Below, piece by piece: positions 52,271-63,444 of a stretch of DNA of 64,000 bases. Under the pieces are notes generated by a model. That model was not told the DNA's origin. It ran no database searches and saw only the letters and a list, made by a program, of their open reading frames with translations. The DNA is from Undaria pinnatifida (taxonomy: Eukaryota > Sar > Phaeophyceae > Laminariales > Alariaceae), in NCBI GenBank assembly GCA_012845835.1, contig JABAKD010000023.1:62001-126000 (forward strand). The letters run 5' to 3'. The first letter of the stretch is position 1; every line of letters begins with the position of its first letter. The translations under genes and the position numbers were made by a program.

Positions 52271-53285
52271 AAGCCACATCCCACGCCATCGGTGTGGGTC
52301 TGTCATGCCCCTCCAACAACACGTGCCGCTTCCTGGCGATCCCGAAGTGTAGCTGGAGTTCAAAGCGTGGCCCTCTCCTCGGAATTATCCATACGTATCC
52401 TACAAACGGTCTAAAAATAAGTGTTGTGTTTTGAGAGGGAGTGTTTCCTCAATAACGATCTAACAGCTCGCGGTCATGCATGCGCACGTCTATCGAGTAC
52501 CCAAAAAGTGTAAAAAGTACTGCTATTGATGTTGAGTAGTACACCCAAGAAAGTACCACTTAAATACGAAATCGATATTTAATAACTTAGTTTACGACGT
52601 TTTATGAAACAACAGACTATCGATGTAGTACGCAGCTTGCAAAGATGAGTATCGACCCTGTATTCGTCGAACTCACAGCTTATATTGGAATAATTTGATT
52701 AAATAAAAAAACTGTCAAAAAACATGAATGACACTCCGTATATACCTCGCGCGAAAAAAAAGCACGTTGACGAAAAAAAAGCAGGGCAGGGTCGACATAC
52801 ACACGCATCCGTATACAACGGCAGCTTGCGCTGCCGGGGTTGTAACGAAGACCACTGATAGGGACAGCTTACGCTATACCTAAAATGGGACCCGAAGGGT
52901 GCGCCAGCTAGCGTTGGGCTGCGAAAGCAACTGAGCTAAATCGACACACGACGCGTATGAAAATACGTGGAAGTGTGGTGAGCTAAAGCTTTATTTTTCC
53001 AAATCCGCCGGAGGTTAAAAAAAAAAAAAAAAGGCAACCTGATGAAGAATCAATCGCATATATCATATACCATATCTCATGGTCTAGGCAGGCGTACAAA
53101 AAAACAAAAATACAAAACAAGATTGACGCTTCGACGATACTGGCTTAACGCCTTAACAACTGGAGACCCTTCTTTTTTACAAATTTACTTGAATATATTA
53201 TGGGGGGGGGCATTTTGGGGTTAAGGGTCTACGCCATACGGAGACTAAAAACAGTTTTTTTCACGGATCACGATTGGGCCAGCAG
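52271..53285. other. No gene recognised; family X core at 52630-52690
   Basis: ATTCGTCGAACTCACAGCT with upstream GCAGCTTGCAAAGATGAGTATCGACC is a clean family X core. An A17 tract lies at 53017. No exon with support. Confidence 0.4.
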
Positions 53286-54215
53286 GTCGAGCCAGGGGCT
53301 TAAAAGAAAAACTCGCGGATCGAGTAGGGTCGGGTCAGGAGGTGATAAAAAAATCAAGGGTCAGCTCGGGTCGCGTCAGGTGGCTTTTGAAATTCGCGGG
53401 TCGAGTCGAATCGAGTCGGGCCGGATCAGGAGGTGATCGAAATATGAAGGGTCAGCTCGGGTTGGGTCTCGAGGCTTTCAAAAATTCGCGGATAGAGTCC
53501 AACCGAGTCGTTGGAAAACTCGCGGATTGAGTCGGGCTGGATCAGGAAGTGATCGGGTGTCATGGGTCAGCTCGGGTCGAGTCAGGAGATTTTCAAAACT
53601 TGCGGATCGGTCGGGTCGGGTCGGGTCGGGTCGGGTCGGGTCGGGTCGGGTCGGGTCGGGTCGGGTCGGGTCGGGTCGGGTCGGGTCGGGTCGGGTCGGG
53701 TCGGGTCGGGTCGGGTCGGGTCGGATCGGGTCGGATCGGGTCAGGAGGTGATCGAAATGTGAAGGGTCAGCTCGGGTCCCGTCAGGAGGCCATCAAAAAC
53801 TCGCCGATCGAGTCGGTTCGAGTCGGTTCGAGTCAGGAGGTGATAAAAACATCATGGGCTAGCTCGGGTCGGGTCGGGGTGTTTTCAAAAACCCACGGAT
53901 CGAGTCGAATCGGGTTGGGTCGGGAGGCGATGCACATGTCATGGGTTAGCTCGGGTTGGGTCATTTTTCTTTTTCAACTCGAGGATCGAGTGGAGTCGGG
54001 TCAGGAGGTGATCGAAATGTCATGGGTCAGCTCGGGTCGGGTCAGGGGGTGATCGACATGTCATGGGTCAGCTCGGGTCGAGTCAGGAAGCTGTAAAAAA
54101 ATCGGGGATCGAGTCGGGTCCGGTCAGGAGGTGATCGAATTGTCATGGGTCAGTTCGGGTCGTGTCAGGCGGCGTTCAAGTCCCACGTGTCGGGTCAGCT
54201 CACCCTGTTCGACCG
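53286..54215 (+). repeat. GGGTC minisatellite with ~75-bp higher-order unit
   Basis: The unit (AGGAGGTGATCGAAATGTCATGGGTCAGCTCGGGTCGGGTC in parts) recurs at about 53335, 53425, 53540, 53745, 53840, 53925, 54003, 54045 and 54128. A pure (GGGTC)n block of about 24 units sits at 53607-53728. Related to 44505-44780 and 45815-46210. Confidence 0.85.
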
Positions 54216-54985
54216 GACCCGCGAAAAGTTATCCAAGCCAAAAGTGCAAGCCCTACCGAAGCACGCGTGACCGCCTTTTTCGGCACGCTCCAGGGAGATG
54301 CTCGCATCGAGTGTCAGCGTCATCCGCAGTATAGAGTTGTCGGACTTTCGTGAGGATTATTACATTCGAGGTTTCCGTGCGTGATGCGACTATCTCGCCA
54401 TGGGGATTTCTCGACATCAACTCCGATTCGAATATTTCTTACATCTGCAAGTGCGCCGCATGTTGAGGAGCAAGTCAGCGGAGATTAGTCCTGGTACTCC
54501 GAAATGACTGGGAAAACGCCGATCGAATGGATACCAGTCACATGGTCAGACCAGCTCGTACGTGTCATGCGTCTTTGGTACTGCTGTTTTCGGACCATTA
54601 CCACGCGTGTTACATCCCACGGCGTATGGAAACCCGTCATCATGCAAATCCAGACGATTTGTGTTGGATACGATTTTACACGAGCTTCGATTGTCATTTC
54701 CGGGTGGGGGCCGTCCTGAAAACGATGTCCGAAAACGTAAGCCTGAAAAATCACCAGTTTCAGGTTTATAAGGGTTGTATACTGGTTTCGCGAATAGAAA
54801 ACGTCAATTTTGGATTTAGAAAAGGCGCCATAAGAGATTGTCTAAGGGTGGATTTTGATATTTAAAAACGTCTAGTTCAGAAACGATGTTAAAATAATAA
54901 ACGTGAATAGCAAGTGAAACAGCGATATAAGAGATGCTACAGTATGCGAACTTGAAAGTAAGCAACGCAGTTTTAAACGTATGCG
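54216..54985. other. No gene recognised
   Basis: Several frames over 60 codons overlap at 54500-54865 but none shows splice support or a known motif. Confidence 0.35.
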
Positions 54986-54989
54986 CTGA

Positions 54990-55275
54990 TAAGTGCCTTT
55001 TTCGACTGACGGAACCGGACGTACAAGAGCTGGCCTTAAGAAGGCCAGCTGTAAAGGCCAGCTCTTGTAAAATGTCGTACGTATCCGAATAAAAAAATGA
55101 GACGGATTTTCGGGTCGCAGAACCAGACGGGCAGAATCGCATCGACAGCCATTATAATGAAATACTCCAGTAAGATTTTTACGATAAGAAGGAGGCCCAG
55201 AAGGATCGAGTCGAAATATGATTCCGTCGGAAAAGGCCCTTTTCGACTCACGGACCCGACCGCATAAGAATTTTC
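54990..55275. mobile_element. Isolated ends of transposon family W
   Basis: CCTTTTTCGACTGACGGAACCGGACGTACAAGAGCTGGCC at 54993 and GGCCCTTTTCGACTCACGGACCCGACCGCATAAGAA at 55232 both match the right end of the element at 49670-49720. GAGCTGGCCTT/AAGGCCAGCT form an adjacent inverted repeat at 55028-55070. Confidence 0.6.
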
Positions 55276-55500
55276 CTTTTTAGGTAGGATTTTCTTGTTT
55301 AGAGAAAGGGCGCGATTTACACAAACCGATTTTCATGTTTTTCCTGTAAATATCAGCCTCGCTTTCTAATTACCCTGTTGCTTAATATGAAAAAATGTAT
55401 GGACGGCAATTGCTACGACAGAGGCAGCACTTTCTTTAGAAATTCTACGACTCAGAAATGGTTTTTCTGAATGCTCCTTAATCCACTAATAATATCGTCA

Positions 55501-55765
55501 GAAATAGGCCACTTTTCCATCGCAGGATTCTCGTTGTGTACCTAGGCCATGGGATTTTTCATCCGGGATCATAGCAGTTTTACTTTTCTCCAAATCAGTG
55601 TTTGGGAGAGGTCTTAAGCTCCCAAATTGAGGATCCTCAGAAAAAACGTGGTGCATCTCTATCGTAGCACGAGTAATTTTACCACCAGCCGTCGACGCTT
55701 CGTCAACCACTTGAGGATATACTTTCCGATCGCCCCCAACAAAAAACGCATCATATCCTGTGAGT
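55501..55765 (-). pseudogene. Coding-like fragment, unknown protein
   Basis: A minus-strand frame open for about 85 codons reads GYDAFFVGGDRKVYPQVV, DEASTAGGKITRATIEMHH, VFSEDPQFGSLRPLPNTD, and ends DGKVAYF with TGA. Composition is protein-like, without a Met at the left edge (first Met within PQVVDEAS region at 55710). The family is not recognised. It abuts the SINE-like copy at 55770 and may be an exon or a transposon-derived piece. Confidence 0.35.
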
Positions 55766-55769
55766 AGGT

Positions 55770-55994
55770 ACTAGTATGGGCCTGGCACGTCGTAGGCTGA
55801 CTCCCGATTTCATTTTATAAAATGGTTTTAGGGCGGAGGCATGAACTATTTCAGCTATGATGTATGCGTGTACCATTTTTGGTGTGCTCATATTTTTTAC
55901 ATAGGGTAGTCCTCCACACCAGAATTACTGGGGCCTGTCCTGTGACCACGGACTTGACTACGCGAGCCAATGTGAGAACAACAACAACAACAAT

Positions 55995-56056
<62 letters not shown>
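55770..56056 (+). mobile_element. SINE-like family S copy with (AAC)n tail
   Basis: CCTGGCACGTCGTAGGCTGACTCCCGATTTCA, GGCGGAGGCATGAA...TTTCAGCTATGATGTATGCGTGTACCA, CCAGAATTACTGGGGCCTGTCCTGTGACCACGGACTTGA, then about 25 AAC/ACA repeats (55977-56056). Collinear with the reverse complement of 8146-8430. The microsatellite tail and lack of inverted ends suggest retroposition. Confidence 0.75.
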
Positions 56057-56084
56057 GTAGCGCAATTCGATGCGAGTCGACTAG

Positions 56085-56180
56085 GGAAGAAAGGGCTGAA
56101 ATCTTCTCGCGAAAAAAAACCGAAGGCACGTACCGTAGCGGGGAGCGGCGCGAAGAGCCTGGTTACTGGTCCTGTAACTA
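56085..56180 (+). repeat. Family Z fragment
   Basis: TCTTCTCGCGAAAAAAAACCGAAGGCACGTACCGTAGCGGGGAG matches 12575-12625, followed by GGTTACTGG as at 18708. Confidence 0.55.
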
Positions 56181-56539
56181 AGGTGCGTCTACGGGGGAAG
56201 AAAGGGGAAGAAAACGTGCCAAAAAAACACATGCGATGAGCAAAAAGAAAACGTTCTGGGTTCAAGGACGCTTGGTAGTGGGTAGGGTTATATGCACGTT
56301 GTGGTGTGGATACATATGCTACAAGATACCAGGTACCTGGTGTGCAATTGCATCTGCAATTGTTTACCTGAATCTGTGTATACTTGTCTATACTTATCTG
56401 TAGTGGCATTTATCCACAGGTGTCCTGTACTGCTGTACAAGAAAACGCGCGACCGACCTAATCACGGACACAATCTCGCAAAAGTCGAACTTGAGCACCG
56501 ACCTTTCGGCAAAACACACAGCTTGTCTATCTCCCGCCA

Positions 56540-57589
56540 ATGTTTGTTATTTGCCACAGAAACGAAGTGTGCGTGCGATCTGGAACAAACAAACCCCAAA
56601 CTACCTCTCTGGTGCGACTAAAACCACCACTTCATGTGTCCACCACCTCAGCCTTTGCCTCTATTCAAGAACCCGGATTCCATCCCCCGCATATCACCAA
56701 CAACGCACCTGCACCCAAAGCGGAGGAACAAAGATCCCGCGTGCCGGCCAAGCTCGCCCTCTGTCGCGGCTTGGTCACCAGCGCGCTCGATGATGCGACG
56801 ATTTTGGCGGTCTCCAAGGCTCCACGAGCGGCAACAGTCCGTCGAGCGCCGTTGCCGGTTGCGGCTAGCGCACCGAGCGCAGGCCGCGCGGCCGCCCAAG
56901 CTGCAGGACTCGCAGAACGGTAAGCCAGTCTCGAGTACATCGTCCCTTGAATGCGCCGGTGCGCGTGGTCCTCTTCTGAGTCTCTCCGTGTACTTGTGCT
57001 GATTTTTATGTGAAAAGTTACACGGACATGCGCGGTGAAAGTCAGGACGGGAAAAAGTGATCTAGACGGGAACGAGAACGGGACGGGAACGAAAAAGCTA
57101 GTGATATTTCGTTCCCTACGGCGATTTTCCAGCCGTTCAAGTTGTTGGTTTCTGTTCCCACCGTCTACCATTCCGCCGGAAGGTGTCTTGTTCCTGTCCC
57201 GACTGTTTCCCGTCCCACTGCCTGCCTATTAATAGCTGTTCCCATCCATCCCTGCCGACGTTCGCAGTCTCTCCCGACCTGCATCTCATTGTTGAAGCAC
57301 TTACTTCCATTTCATTTACCATCAGTTTTCTCCTTTTCACATCGTATGAGGGCGATTCTCATACCTTTTTTTTTCAGTCATCGACAATGGAAGAAAAGTG
57401 GATTTCCAATCGCTGTTCCGTGCTCCATCTTCGTTTCATCAGGGTTAGGGAAATTTCAGCGTATTACTGTTGTTGAGGCTGATTTCGAACTCTACGAGTG
57501 ATCCACGCCAGGATGAGCAATCGGCCTCCATCACCTCCAGCTCGTGGTACAAAGAGAAGGGAGTGGGGAACTGGAGGGCGTGTCGCTGA
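56540..57589 (+). CDS. Candidate two-exon gene, unknown protein
   Basis: Exon 1 ends at 56919 (GCAGAACG before GTAAGC). Exon 2 runs from 57460 after AAATTTCAG to TGA at 57589. Phase 2 at the donor fits the single base at the start of exon 2. Joined, the C-terminal part reads AAQAAGLAE, then VLLLRLISN, and ends SSSWYKEKGVGNWRACR. Exon 1 is Ala/Arg/Pro-rich (e.g. RAPLPVAASAPSAGRAAAQ), possibly a transit peptide or low-complexity leader. The start Met at 56540 is a guess. The family is not recognised. Another frame of exon 1 is equally open, so the model is uncertain. Confidence 0.3.
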
Positions 57590-57677
57590 GAGAGAGGAGC
57601 TCCTCCCTCGTGGAGCATGAGCGCTTAAGAATCACTCGTGCAAGTATAACAGCAGTATGATAGTATAAAAGTACAAG

Positions 57678-57722
57678 GGCTCCGCTGCGCGGGCGGCGGA
57701 CGCTCTCCGCTACGCTCGCGCA
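57678..57722. repeat. Dispersed GC-rich hairpin, copy e
   Basis: AGGGCTCCGCTGCGCGGGCGGCGG ... CGCTCTCCGCTACGCTCGCGCAAG. Shares the GGGCTCCGC/GCGGGCGGC frame with the other copies but the right arm is decayed. Confidence 0.45.
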
Positions 57723-58660
57723 AGAAAAGACACAACTAAACTTGAAGGTGGCAGAAGGAAGAGGCCGACGATTTGGTGCATCTAGCGATTTGATAATGCC
57801 AAGAGCTGCTTTATACGTAGAGCTGATTGTCCTGTGCTTTGCTGTGTGTGCTTGTTGGCGCTCTCACGTTGTGATCGCCACTATGGGTTAGTAAGGGTTG
57901 TAACATTCGAGAAAAGGAGGATTGAGCAAGGACTGAGAGAGGACAATCAAACGAAGAAAGCGAAAAATACACGAGTACACACGTGTATGCGAGGAACTGC
58001 TACTACTGCTGCTGTACCTGGGTAAACCACTTCGACCGGAATCGTAACGATCGTTTGGTTTCCACCTGTGGTGAACCCGAGCAGTCCTTACATTTTGGAG
58101 CAAACACTGCAGAATGCAACACCAATTCGGGCAAAAATATAAGTAATGTCGACCCATAGATACGACAGTCCCACGTTCATTATGTTTTGACCAGATTGGT
58201 ACTGCTGTGCACTTCTCGTACCATTATTGCAAGACGATCAAAAGAATGAGAGTATAGAAATAGAAACATCAAGCTATAGATTTCGACAACACGAGTAGCC
58301 AGTAGTTGGCTGCGTTAAGCAAAACCACGTTGGTACACGTACACGGGTAGGCGTCACGACGCTCGCTCTTTGTCGTTGGCGGCGTAAAAGGCTGACTGAG
58401 CACAACAACCTATCATCGCAGAATCACAGAGCTTACTCGTACGAGAACCGCTGACGACAAGCAGAAAACTACTCCTAGCCATTCATACCTTAGGCGTGGA
58501 TGCCGAGTACTGCTTGAGTCGTTGGGACCCTCTCCCCGGCACGATTATTGTTTGAAGACTACACCACCTTGGGTCCCGCCTATGCGTGATACCAGGCTAA
58601 AGAAGAGGTCCTGTGTGCGGTCCTGCGGGTACACAGGGGTTTCCATGAAAAATATATGGT
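57723..58660. other. No gene recognised
   Basis: No exon or element with support. Confidence 0.35.
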
Positions 58661-58665
58661 TTGGT

Positions 58666-58747
58666 CATAGGGGATAGGGGTAGCTATTAATAGATCTATC
58701 GGGTTTCTAGAAGCACACACATCAAAACGTCATACCCCTATCCCCAT
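58666..58747. repeat. Inverted repeat ATAGGGGATAGGGGTA
   Basis: ATAGGGGATAGGGGTA at 58668 and TACCCCTATCCCCATAT at 58733, a ~14-bp perfect stem around a ~50-nt loop. Could be a small structured element or MITE end. Confidence 0.5.
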
Positions 58748-58829
58748 ATTGTGAGGTCGCAGATTATAGAACTTCGAAACCCGTGGGTTCGGGTTCGGAA
58801 ATCTTGGAAATAGGAACAACCGGGCCAGA

Positions 58830-58972
58830 TCTGCTTTGCATTGACCAATCATAGAGCTTTATTTGCTTTGCATCGTAACGCACCCATTGTATCGAAACCC
58901 CATTTTGCTTTGCACTGACCAATCAGAAGGCTCTATTCTGCTTTGCATTTGCTTTGCATCGCGCCGCAATTC
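58830..58972 (+). promoter_or_regulatory. Direct repeat with two CCAAT boxes
   Basis: CTGCTTTGCATTGACCAATCATAGAGCTTTATTTGCTTTGCATCG at 58831 is repeated at 58909 as TTGCTTTGCACTGACCAATCAGAAGGCTCTATTCTGCTTTGCATTTGCTTTGCATCG. Each unit has GACCAATCA, a CCAAT-box core as bound by NF-Y, and several TTTGCTTTGCAT. It may be a promoter for a plus-strand gene to the right; no TATA box or start was identified. Confidence 0.35.
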
Positions 58973-59469
58973 AAACTGCTCTGCACGCTCCCCACTCGAA
59001 CACTACCCACATTTTAGAAGCTCGAATGCCCTTCTACACACATTCCTGGAATGTCATGAGCTGGGTATCACCGTGCACATACCGGTAGACCCTAATAAGC
59101 CAACGTTTTCGGTGAGGATGGCCCCCTGCGTCGACAACCACCACCGCCAAAAAAGCGATACAGATCGGGTCTAGTTGGAGCGACACTGGAGCCTTGACCT
59201 GACCGGGCGAGTCTGTTTTCCGTGCCGTACGCGCAGCAGCAAGGCCAGCAACATGCAGCAATATTGTGAGTAGAAGGGTGATGCTTTCGCTGGTACTTTC
59301 ATGCGCTTGATTGGTTGTGTATCGTTGTCTCGTAGGCTTCGTTTGACTAGATTCTGGTCAGGTTTGTAGGCGGTGTCTTCGTATGCTCCATTGCACGAAT
59401 ACATAGCACACGGATACAACCAGTGCACGAAACAGCAGCTACCAACTAACTGCTGTGTTGCAACAACAA

Positions 59470-60025
59470 TAGGCCGCGGACAGCGGCGGTAACAGTACTA
59501 GGTACACCGCAGAGGGTAACAGACTGCTGGGGTTGCTACTGTACAGTGGTAGAGGTAATGCACATTGCTTTGAGCGACTGCTGCGGCGGTCGCGGCTGCT
59601 GTCTGCGGCATCCTATTATTGCACGCGTTGAGCACAGTTAGTCATCGCGTAGTCACATGTGGAGGATATTGGCGGAAAAAGGTTCACCATCAACAGCAAC
59701 GCGTGACAGCGGCAGCAGCGGCAACTGGGTTGCTACATGTATAGAATGATAGAAGCTGTGTCAATTACTCTTTTAGACCTCTGCTGCTGCTGCTCCTACT
59801 GCTACTGCTGCTGCTGTGTCCTTCTTCTACGGCTACTGCTGCTGCTGCCCGCGGCTTCCCAACGCACGTACCGTATTGCCGGACAACATGCACACCGCGC
59901 ACGTAGTCGATATACTGTTTTCCCAGGTGTGGAATAACAGCGGCAGTGATAGGCATGTCAACAGCAACTGTCACATGAAGCAGCAGTAGCCGCTGCAAAA
60001 GCTGGGGTTTATGCTGTACAGTATC
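59470..60025. repeat. CTG/CAG-rich diverged tandem block
   Basis: Three related blocks (GCTGGGGTTGCTACTGTACAGTGGTAGAGG at 59529, ACTGGGTTGCTACATGTATAGAATGATAGAAGCTGTGTC at 59726, GCTGGGGTTTATGCTGTACAGTATCAGTAGTAGCTGTGTC at 60001), with CTGCTGCTG runs at 59778-59850 between them. Confidence 0.5.
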
Positions 60026-60283
60026 AGTAGTAGCTGTGTCGGTTCCGCTAGCTGTTGAGGATGTTGTTGCTGTTGTTTACGGTGTCCTCCTGTTCGTATC
60101 GCCGAGCAACTGTCGCCGTATACTTACGTACACTTACACAGATTGTCCAAGTACACAGGTTGTTAAGTGCACAGGTACTGTACTCTGGTTGGTAGGAACC
60201 TCAAGTCATCCAAGATAGGAGTCAGCAGCATCTGTACAGCGCCGTTTCTCTCTTCGCCCTTGCTTCTTGAAAAAAAATGCTCA

Positions 60284-60388
60284 TACATTGATGGGATCCT
60301 CAACGCCGAAGCATCCATCGGGAGCACAATACGGCCTTTGGCAGGAGTCAGAAACGCGGACAAGGGGAAAGGATTCCGCCACGTTAAG
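60284..60388 (+). CDS. Candidate exon, unknown protein
   Basis: An open frame YIDGILNAEASIGSTIRP, LAGVRNADKGKGFRHVK ends at AAG before a good donor GTGAGG. The 5' boundary is not fixed; CCTTTGGCAG at 60344 could be an acceptor. Balanced composition suggests coding. The family is not recognised. Confidence 0.3.
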
Positions 60389-60652
60389 GTGAGGTTGACT
60401 GGTTGTCGAGTAGATGGCGCGAAGGGACGATTCGTTCATGTCTCGTTCAGGCTTGAGCAACGTGCACCGCAACGCGTGTGATGCGTCACGTTCTACCGTG
60501 GACGTTCATCTCTTGAACTTGTTTCCATCCCATACCTCACATCCTTTCACGTTCTTCCTCTCCTCAGATGTACAGTATTGGCGTAATGGCGTCCAGACTA
60601 TTTCTGCCTGCTGACGTGTGACTGGTGATGCTGTTCCCTACCACTCTTTTAG

Positions 60653-60786
60653 GACGTTGCGCGGTGGGCGTGAAGGCCACCACGCGCACCGATCATGCGC
60701 CTGTTCGTGGAGTGGGGCTCAGAGCCGTGACGGACGACATCGGCGCAAAACCATGCATAGCATTCCCGGGGAGAGCGATGCGGTGA
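60653..60786 (+). CDS. Candidate terminal exon, unknown protein
   Basis: Acceptor CCACTCTTTTAG, two bases, then 43 codons and TGA. Reads RCAVGVKATTRTDHAPVRG, VGLRAVTDDIGAKP and ends AFPGRAMR. The phase does not join directly to the donor at 60388, so an exon between them or a separate gene is needed. The family is not recognised. Confidence 0.3.
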
Positions 60787-61306
60787 AAGTCAGTTGTAAA
60801 TGTTCATGTGCTCTCCCCATGTAATACACTTCTACGTTCAGTTTTCCATTTTGGTGCTTGAATCCAAAACCGCCCCGTCAGTGTGAAAATTGCATTGATG
60901 AGCATACCGCCGTTGGCCCCTTGATGTTTTCTACTTTCTTTGTGGTCGAATCTGTCCGGCCGCCACTGTTTTGGTATGACAAGGCAGCGAGTCAAGCAGA
61001 AGACGCCCGTTGGGCCGGAAGAACATGATACTTCGCGCAGTCGTTCTGTCCTAGCAAGCACAGTGATACGTTAGGTTGTGCTGGTAAGTTTCAAACCCTC
61101 CGGCGTGTCATATATCGTGTCGGGGTTGAGTACCAATTAAAAAAAAAAAAACACTTGAAGAATCACAGGTGACAAAGATAAAGATTGCGCTTGGAGTGCG
61201 AACCATGTGAGCGAGTACAATGAGGTCGCGTCTCAGGGGCCTTTTTTTTCCTTGTTTCGTGCGTGTACCTGGGATTGCAAACGATTGCTTGCCTCGTACG
61301 CCATGA

Positions 61307-61482
61307 CCGGTTGGCGGAAATATCGCCTTGCTGCTTGTCGCCTGTCCCCAAAATCTGTCTTCCTATCATCCCATTTTCGAGCGCCCCAGACGGCGAGTCT
61401 CAGTTGGAGCCCCCGACAAAATTAAGCCGGGTGCGGAAGACCTTGGCCTATTGGATCCGGCCTTCGATTTTATCTCATCAAG
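61307..61482 (+). CDS. Candidate exon, unknown protein
   Basis: A frame open from 61307 ends TCATCAAG before the strong donor GTGAGT. The right half reads RVSVGAPDKIKPGAEDLG, LLDPAFDFISS, with coding-like composition. The left boundary is not defined. No partner exon can be joined with confidence; the acceptor at 62096 (GGAGATACAG) is one possibility. Confidence 0.3.
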
Positions 61483-62563
61483 GTGAGTTTAGACGTGCTT
61501 GCGCCGGGGGGGACGGGGGGGGGCTGCCTAGCTATGGGTAGACAATACAAATATATATCTTGGACAGGGCGGCTCGATTGCTTCGTAGATCATTGGGTCT
61601 ATACCGTTGTACGGCGCCACACAAAGTTTGACCGCATTGACTATAATTGGCTCACTATCACGACCGCAATAAAAATGCGACTTCGGTATGGTTGGGATCT
61701 TTGGAGATCGTCAATTAATAACTCAACTCACCTGGGCGCAGTCAGCATCGTCGAAAACTATTGTTTGCGTGCCATCGCGTATCATGTCTTCATATTTAGC
61801 GAAGTAGTACAGTAGGCATATGCCGGAGGGGGGCGTGCTAAGCACAACGGAGAGTTGCAATGTACCAAGTAGGCAGCACTATTTATGGGTCGCTTTCGCT
61901 CGTAATTCAATTACAGTCGCTCGCTCTGCGTCCAAACCAGCCGCGGTGAACTCTAGTTCTGGCCACCCCTCTCAAGGATCGTTGTCGACGCTAAAATCCC
62001 CAGTAATTCCAACGGCGGCACAGGGACACGGACTCGGAGTTGCTATCGTTTGCTAGGGGTTTACGCTATCTGCTGATGGACAATTTTCTGGAGATACAGC
62101 CTCGTGGTAGTCGACCCCACTTTTCAATGGTGGGATTGAAGAAGATATCACATGCCGTGGATTTTTTCCGGGCTAGTGGCCGCGCGGATTGTTAGCGAGA
62201 CCAGCGTGGGGTTTGCATTTTTTTCGCTACATCTGGAGGTGACGGTTGAACACCAGCTGCTCTGTATGGAGCTGCATTCGTGCATCGTTCTTTGGACTCA
62301 ATGTATACTGCCTGCCTTTATTCCGTTGCCACTTCGGATAGCGGCGTTATGATATCATTGAGTTTTCAGTGACAGATAACCCCTCGTGTTGCCATCCCCT
62401 GTGTCCTCCCTGCTGTTTGATCTGTTCGCGCCGTTAGCAGGATGTCTGCCGGGACACTATCGTCAAGCCTTTCGCCACCTTAGTATCTCGAAAGGGAAAA
62501 CTCCGCAGGTACTGGACTTCACTGCCTTTGCGGCGAGCCGGAATGAAGCTGTAGCAATTCCAG
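61483..62563. other. Possible intron; nothing else recognised
   Basis: Lies between two candidate plus-strand exons. G-rich GGGGGGGACGGGGGGGG at 61507. No element with support. Confidence 0.3.
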
Positions 62564-62641
62564 AACGAGGTGCTGGCCGACCGACTAGAGGTGGAAGGCT
62601 GCGAGTGCAACTTTTTCGCAGGAATTCAAGAAAGACGTTGA
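62564..62641 (+). CDS. Candidate terminal exon, Cys-containing C-terminus
   Basis: Acceptor GCTGTAGCAATTCCAG, then 25 codons NEVLADRLEVEGCECNFF, AGIQERR and TGA. The upstream stretch GTACTGG...TTCCAG (62509-62563) could be a 55-nt intron, which would be short for this genome. A competing longer frame (62386-62748) reads through. The family is not recognised. Confidence 0.3.
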   Translation, partial: NEVLADRLEVEGCECNFFAGIQERR

Positions 62642-62950
62642 CGCGAAGCGGGCAATATAGCAACAACACCAGCAAGAACACCACTCTTCCGAGGGTCCCT
62701 GCGTCGCAAACAGCTCAACAGAACCGTCTGGCTTCGCTTGTGCTGTAAACGGGGTAGAGGTGGAGGGGGCAGTCTGTTAAATAGTAGGATTCACAAGGAA
62801 TCCTCCAGTTAAAGTTAGATGTTCATTACATAGTCAAATGAGTGTATGCAGAGTACTGGGCAAGCTGTCGAACCATGTGATAGAAGTTGTTTTCTTTAGT
62901 ATGGAAGAGGACACATATATGGTACTGCGTCCCACCAAGTAATAACGTGT

Positions 62951-63042
62951 TGACGGGTCACGTGTGTAAGATCAAAGCGTTGACTAGGTCACGTGCGTAA
63001 GATCGACGTGTTTACTCACAGTCACGTGCGTAAGATTGACCT
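62951..63042. promoter_or_regulatory. Triple direct repeat with CACGTG boxes
   Basis: GGTCACGTG(T/C)GTAAGAT(C/T) occurs three times with CACGTG at 62959, 62990 and 63023 (31 and 33 bp apart, about three helical turns). CACGTG is the G-box/E-box core of bZIP and bHLH factors, and being a palindrome it works on either strand. The target gene is unknown. Confidence 0.45.
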
Positions 63043-63444
63043 GGGTGTCGTATGTAGTGGATACCACCATACGAGATGATCTGTTAGAGTAAAAGGAAGA
63101 GACACGAGTGCTTGCACATCGAGTTCACTCCTCACATCTGCATCTGGACTTGGACAGTTCATAGTGACATAAGTTTTTGTTGGCCCAACGAGAGCCCATT
63201 TAAAGTAATCCACCATCGTCTAAACCATCATCAGTCAGGCTCGAGCTCGTCTCGCCGCGACTCTGTGTTAGCCTTTGAAGACCGTCATCGGTCAGGCACC
63301 ACCTTATTTCTAACAGGTTATGAGCCTCGTTAGCGTGTAACACACAGCGCATCAACATCCCCTGCGGTGGAGCACAAGACTGGTGATTTTGCGGGAATAC
63401 CACGCAAGAAACTTGGAACCAAACGTGAGTCGAGTCGAACGGCA
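63043..63444. other. No gene recognised; short duplication
   Basis: CATCATCAGTCAGGC (63228) and GTCATCGGTCAGGC (63284) are a small direct repeat. Nothing else is supported. Confidence 0.35.
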
